From Desulfovibrio sp. UBA4079 (lineage in GTDB: Bacteria; Desulfobacterota; Desulfovibrionia; Desulfovibrionales; Desulfovibrionaceae), in NCBI GenBank assembly GCA_002382645.1, contig DFYP01000086.1, forward strand, positions 1 to 14,599: 14,599 nucleotides of DNA, given 5' to 3'. The notes beneath the pieces are model-generated. The model had not been told where the DNA came from. It made no database searches and saw only the letters and a list, made by a program, of their open reading frames with translations. Of the stretch, positions 13,703 through 14,599 are shown piece after piece (position 1 is the first letter of the stretch; each line of letters opens with the position of its first letter). A program made the position numbers and the translations under genes.

Positions 13703-13731
13703 TTCATACCCTCTTCGGCCCGGCTTGGCAA
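13703..13731 (-). promoter_or_regulatory. Candidate sigma-70-type promoter of plsY
   Basis: On the minus strand TTGCCA (13731-13726), a 17-nt spacer and TATGAA (13708-13703) resemble -35 and -10 boxes. The predicted start is about 17 nt before the plsY ATG. The -35 element falls inside the hairpin at 13717-13740. Two short motifs can match by chance, so confidence is limited. Confidence 0.4.
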
Positions 13732-13740
13732 AGCCGGGCC
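13717..13740 (-). terminator. Perfect 10-bp hairpin between the phosphotransferase gene and plsY
   Basis: GGCCCGGCTT (13717-13726) pairs perfectly with AAGCCGGGCC (13731-13740) around a 4-nt loop, starting 9 nt after the stop of the upstream gene. On the minus strand it is followed by GAAGAGGG rather than a U-run, so it may stop or stabilise the upstream transcript's end without being a classical intrinsic terminator. Confidence 0.5.
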
Positions 13741-13748
13741 CGGGGGAT

Positions 13749-14599
13749 TCAGACAGTCCAGGCATCGGCCAGACGCTCCTGGTTCCGGACCAGGATGTCG
13801 CAATAGTCCAGCTCCATGCCGAGCATCTCGCCATCGTTCTTGCGCAGCCATTCCGAGAGCCAGCCGAAGCGCGAGGCCAGGACCATGGCCGGCAGGAGCG
13901 CGAGGAATTCCCGGGGCACGCAGGCGCGCGCCAGGGCCGGGACGAATCCCCGGAACAGGCCCGAGGGGTGCTCGAACCCGGCGCAGCCCATGCAGTTGGC
14001 CGCGTCCAGGAGCAGGGGCCGGGCCCCGGCGAACTCCCAGTCGATGACCGCCCGCACGGGCTCCTCCGGCCCGCCGCCCCACTGGACATTGAGCGGGTGC
14101 AGATCGCCGTGCCCCAGGACCATGGGCTGGGCCGCCAGGACCTGGGGCAGGGTTTCCAGGAATCCGCGGAGAGGCCCCAGCCGCGCGGCCACCGAGGGCT
14201 TGCGCCGGGTGATGGCCGCCAGCAGGGCGCGGATGTAGTCCGGCAACGGCGGCACGTTTGCCGCCGGGAGCGCGGGCCAGGACGCCCCGGCCCGCTGCAG
14301 GGCCAGGAGAAATCCGGCCAGGGCCTCGCCGCGCCAGGCCTGGTCCAGGTACGCGGGCCGGGGCAGCTCCGCGCCGGGCACGAACGGCGAGATCTGCCAG
14401 AACCCGGCCAGGGGGCCGCGGTCCAGCGCGAGCACGTGGTCCGGCCCGCCATCCACGGGCAGATAGGCGGGCACGAATCCGGCCAGGGCCGGGTCCCGGG
14501 CCAGGCGCTCCAGCAGACGCGCCAGGCCCTCGCGCCGCGCGGCCTGGCGCGGGCCCAGGCGTTCGAGCATCCAGAGATGGTGGTCCCGGTCCTCCACGG
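13749..14599 (-). CDS. APH/choline-kinase-like phosphotransferase, 5'-partial
   Basis: The frame runs to the right edge, so the start is probably outside the window; residues are counted from the codon at 14595-14597. This is a protein-kinase-like small-molecule phosphotransferase. HGDLHPLN (163-170) gives the catalytic Asp165 and Asn170, and AVIDWEFAG (183-191) gives the metal-binding Asp186, followed by LLLDAANCMGC. The visible part begins in the middle of the N-lobe (HHLWMLERL), so the ATP-anchoring lysine strand is probably just beyond the edge. Substrate is unknown: relatives act on aminoglycosides, choline, homoserine, sugars and other amines or alcohols, and the motifs alone do not distinguish these. 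Resistance should not be assumed. It is separated from plsY by 69 bp with a strong hairpin. Confidence 0.8.
   Translation of the reverse strand, partial: VEDRDHHLWMLERLGPRQAARREGLARLLERLARDPALAGFVPAYLPVDGGPDHVLALDRGPLAGFWQISPFVPGAELPRPAYLDQAWRGEALAGFLLALQRAGASWPALPAANVPPLPDYIRALLAAITRRKPSVAARLGPLRGFLETLPQVLAAQPMVLGHGDLHPLNVQWGGGPEEPVRAVIDWEFAGARPLLLDAANCMGCAGFEHPSGLFRGFVPALARACVPREFLALLPAMVLASRFGWLSEWLRKNDGEMLGMELDYCDILVRNQERLADAWTV

Noticed and set aside
12160..14082. Single 640-codon frame that would join the CDF transporter to sequence overlapping plsY and the phosphotransferase
   Set aside because: Only the part from 13089 down is a recognised protein. The rest overlaps plsY and the phosphotransferase gene in another frame, and the ATG at 13089 has a good ribosome site.
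13749..14599. Antibiotic (aminoglycoside) resistance gene
   Set aside because: The HGDLHxxN and IDWE motifs are shared by the whole APH/choline-kinase superfamily. No resistance-specific feature or mobile context is present.

Overview
The window is G+C-rich and gene-dense, with almost no non-coding DNA except one 422-bp divergent intergenic region. The gene content points to a motile sulfate-reducing deltaproteobacterium of the Desulfovibrionales type. The pointers are the flagellar order flgB-flgC-fliE-fliF-fliG-fliH-fliI, sigma-54 (-24/-12) promoters in front of flagellar genes, an IMP cyclohydrolase that is not fused to AICAR transformylase, and a long HflX. The genus cannot be fixed from this window. 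Nothing suggests a recent mobile element: no transposase, integrase, tRNA, rRNA or CRISPR array was seen.

Layout. (1) 2-2718, plus strand: a two-gene, ATGA-coupled unit. It holds the 3' part of a PEP-synthase/pyruvate-phosphate-dikinase-like protein (end of ATP-grasp, phosphohistidine domain, and an unassigned C-terminal domain where the PEP-binding barrel would normally be), then a dual-specificity-type phosphatase fused to a YkgJ-like cysteine-cluster domain. This pair is the least understood part of the window. (2) 2715-8751, minus strand: a tightly packed flagellar basal-body and export operon, flgB to fliI, with overlapping or nearly abutting genes. FliI has an extra Pro/Ala/Lys-rich tail, and no fliJ follows it. 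(3) 8752-9173: a regulatory region with two divergent sigma-54 promoters whose 16-bp cores match at 14 positions. One reads into flgB; the other reads into a small TPR protein gene (9174-9731), which is therefore probably part of the motility regulon. Three CATT...AATG dyads lie between the promoters. (4) 9885-12158, plus strand: a stand-alone IMP cyclohydrolase (purH N-terminal half) followed by hflX. The hflX gene seems to start at a non-canonical AUC codon and carries an extra N-terminal domain with a JAMM-like HTH...S..D motif. (5) 12160-14599, minus strand: a partial APH/choline-kinase-like phosphotransferase, then plsY (acyl-phosphate:glycerol-3-phosphate acyltransferase) and a cation diffusion facilitator, the last two coupled by an ATGA overlap.

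The flagellar operon encodes the proximal rod (FlgB, FlgC), the rod-MS-ring junction (FliE), the MS ring (FliF), the switch/torque protein (FliG) and the export ATPase with its stator (FliI, FliH): the first-assembled core of the motor. The other genes are housekeeping functions (purine synthesis, ribosome rescue/splitting, phospholipid synthesis, metal efflux). They are packed so that convergent genes end within a few bases of each other (2715-2718 overlapping stops; 12156-12162 stops one base apart).
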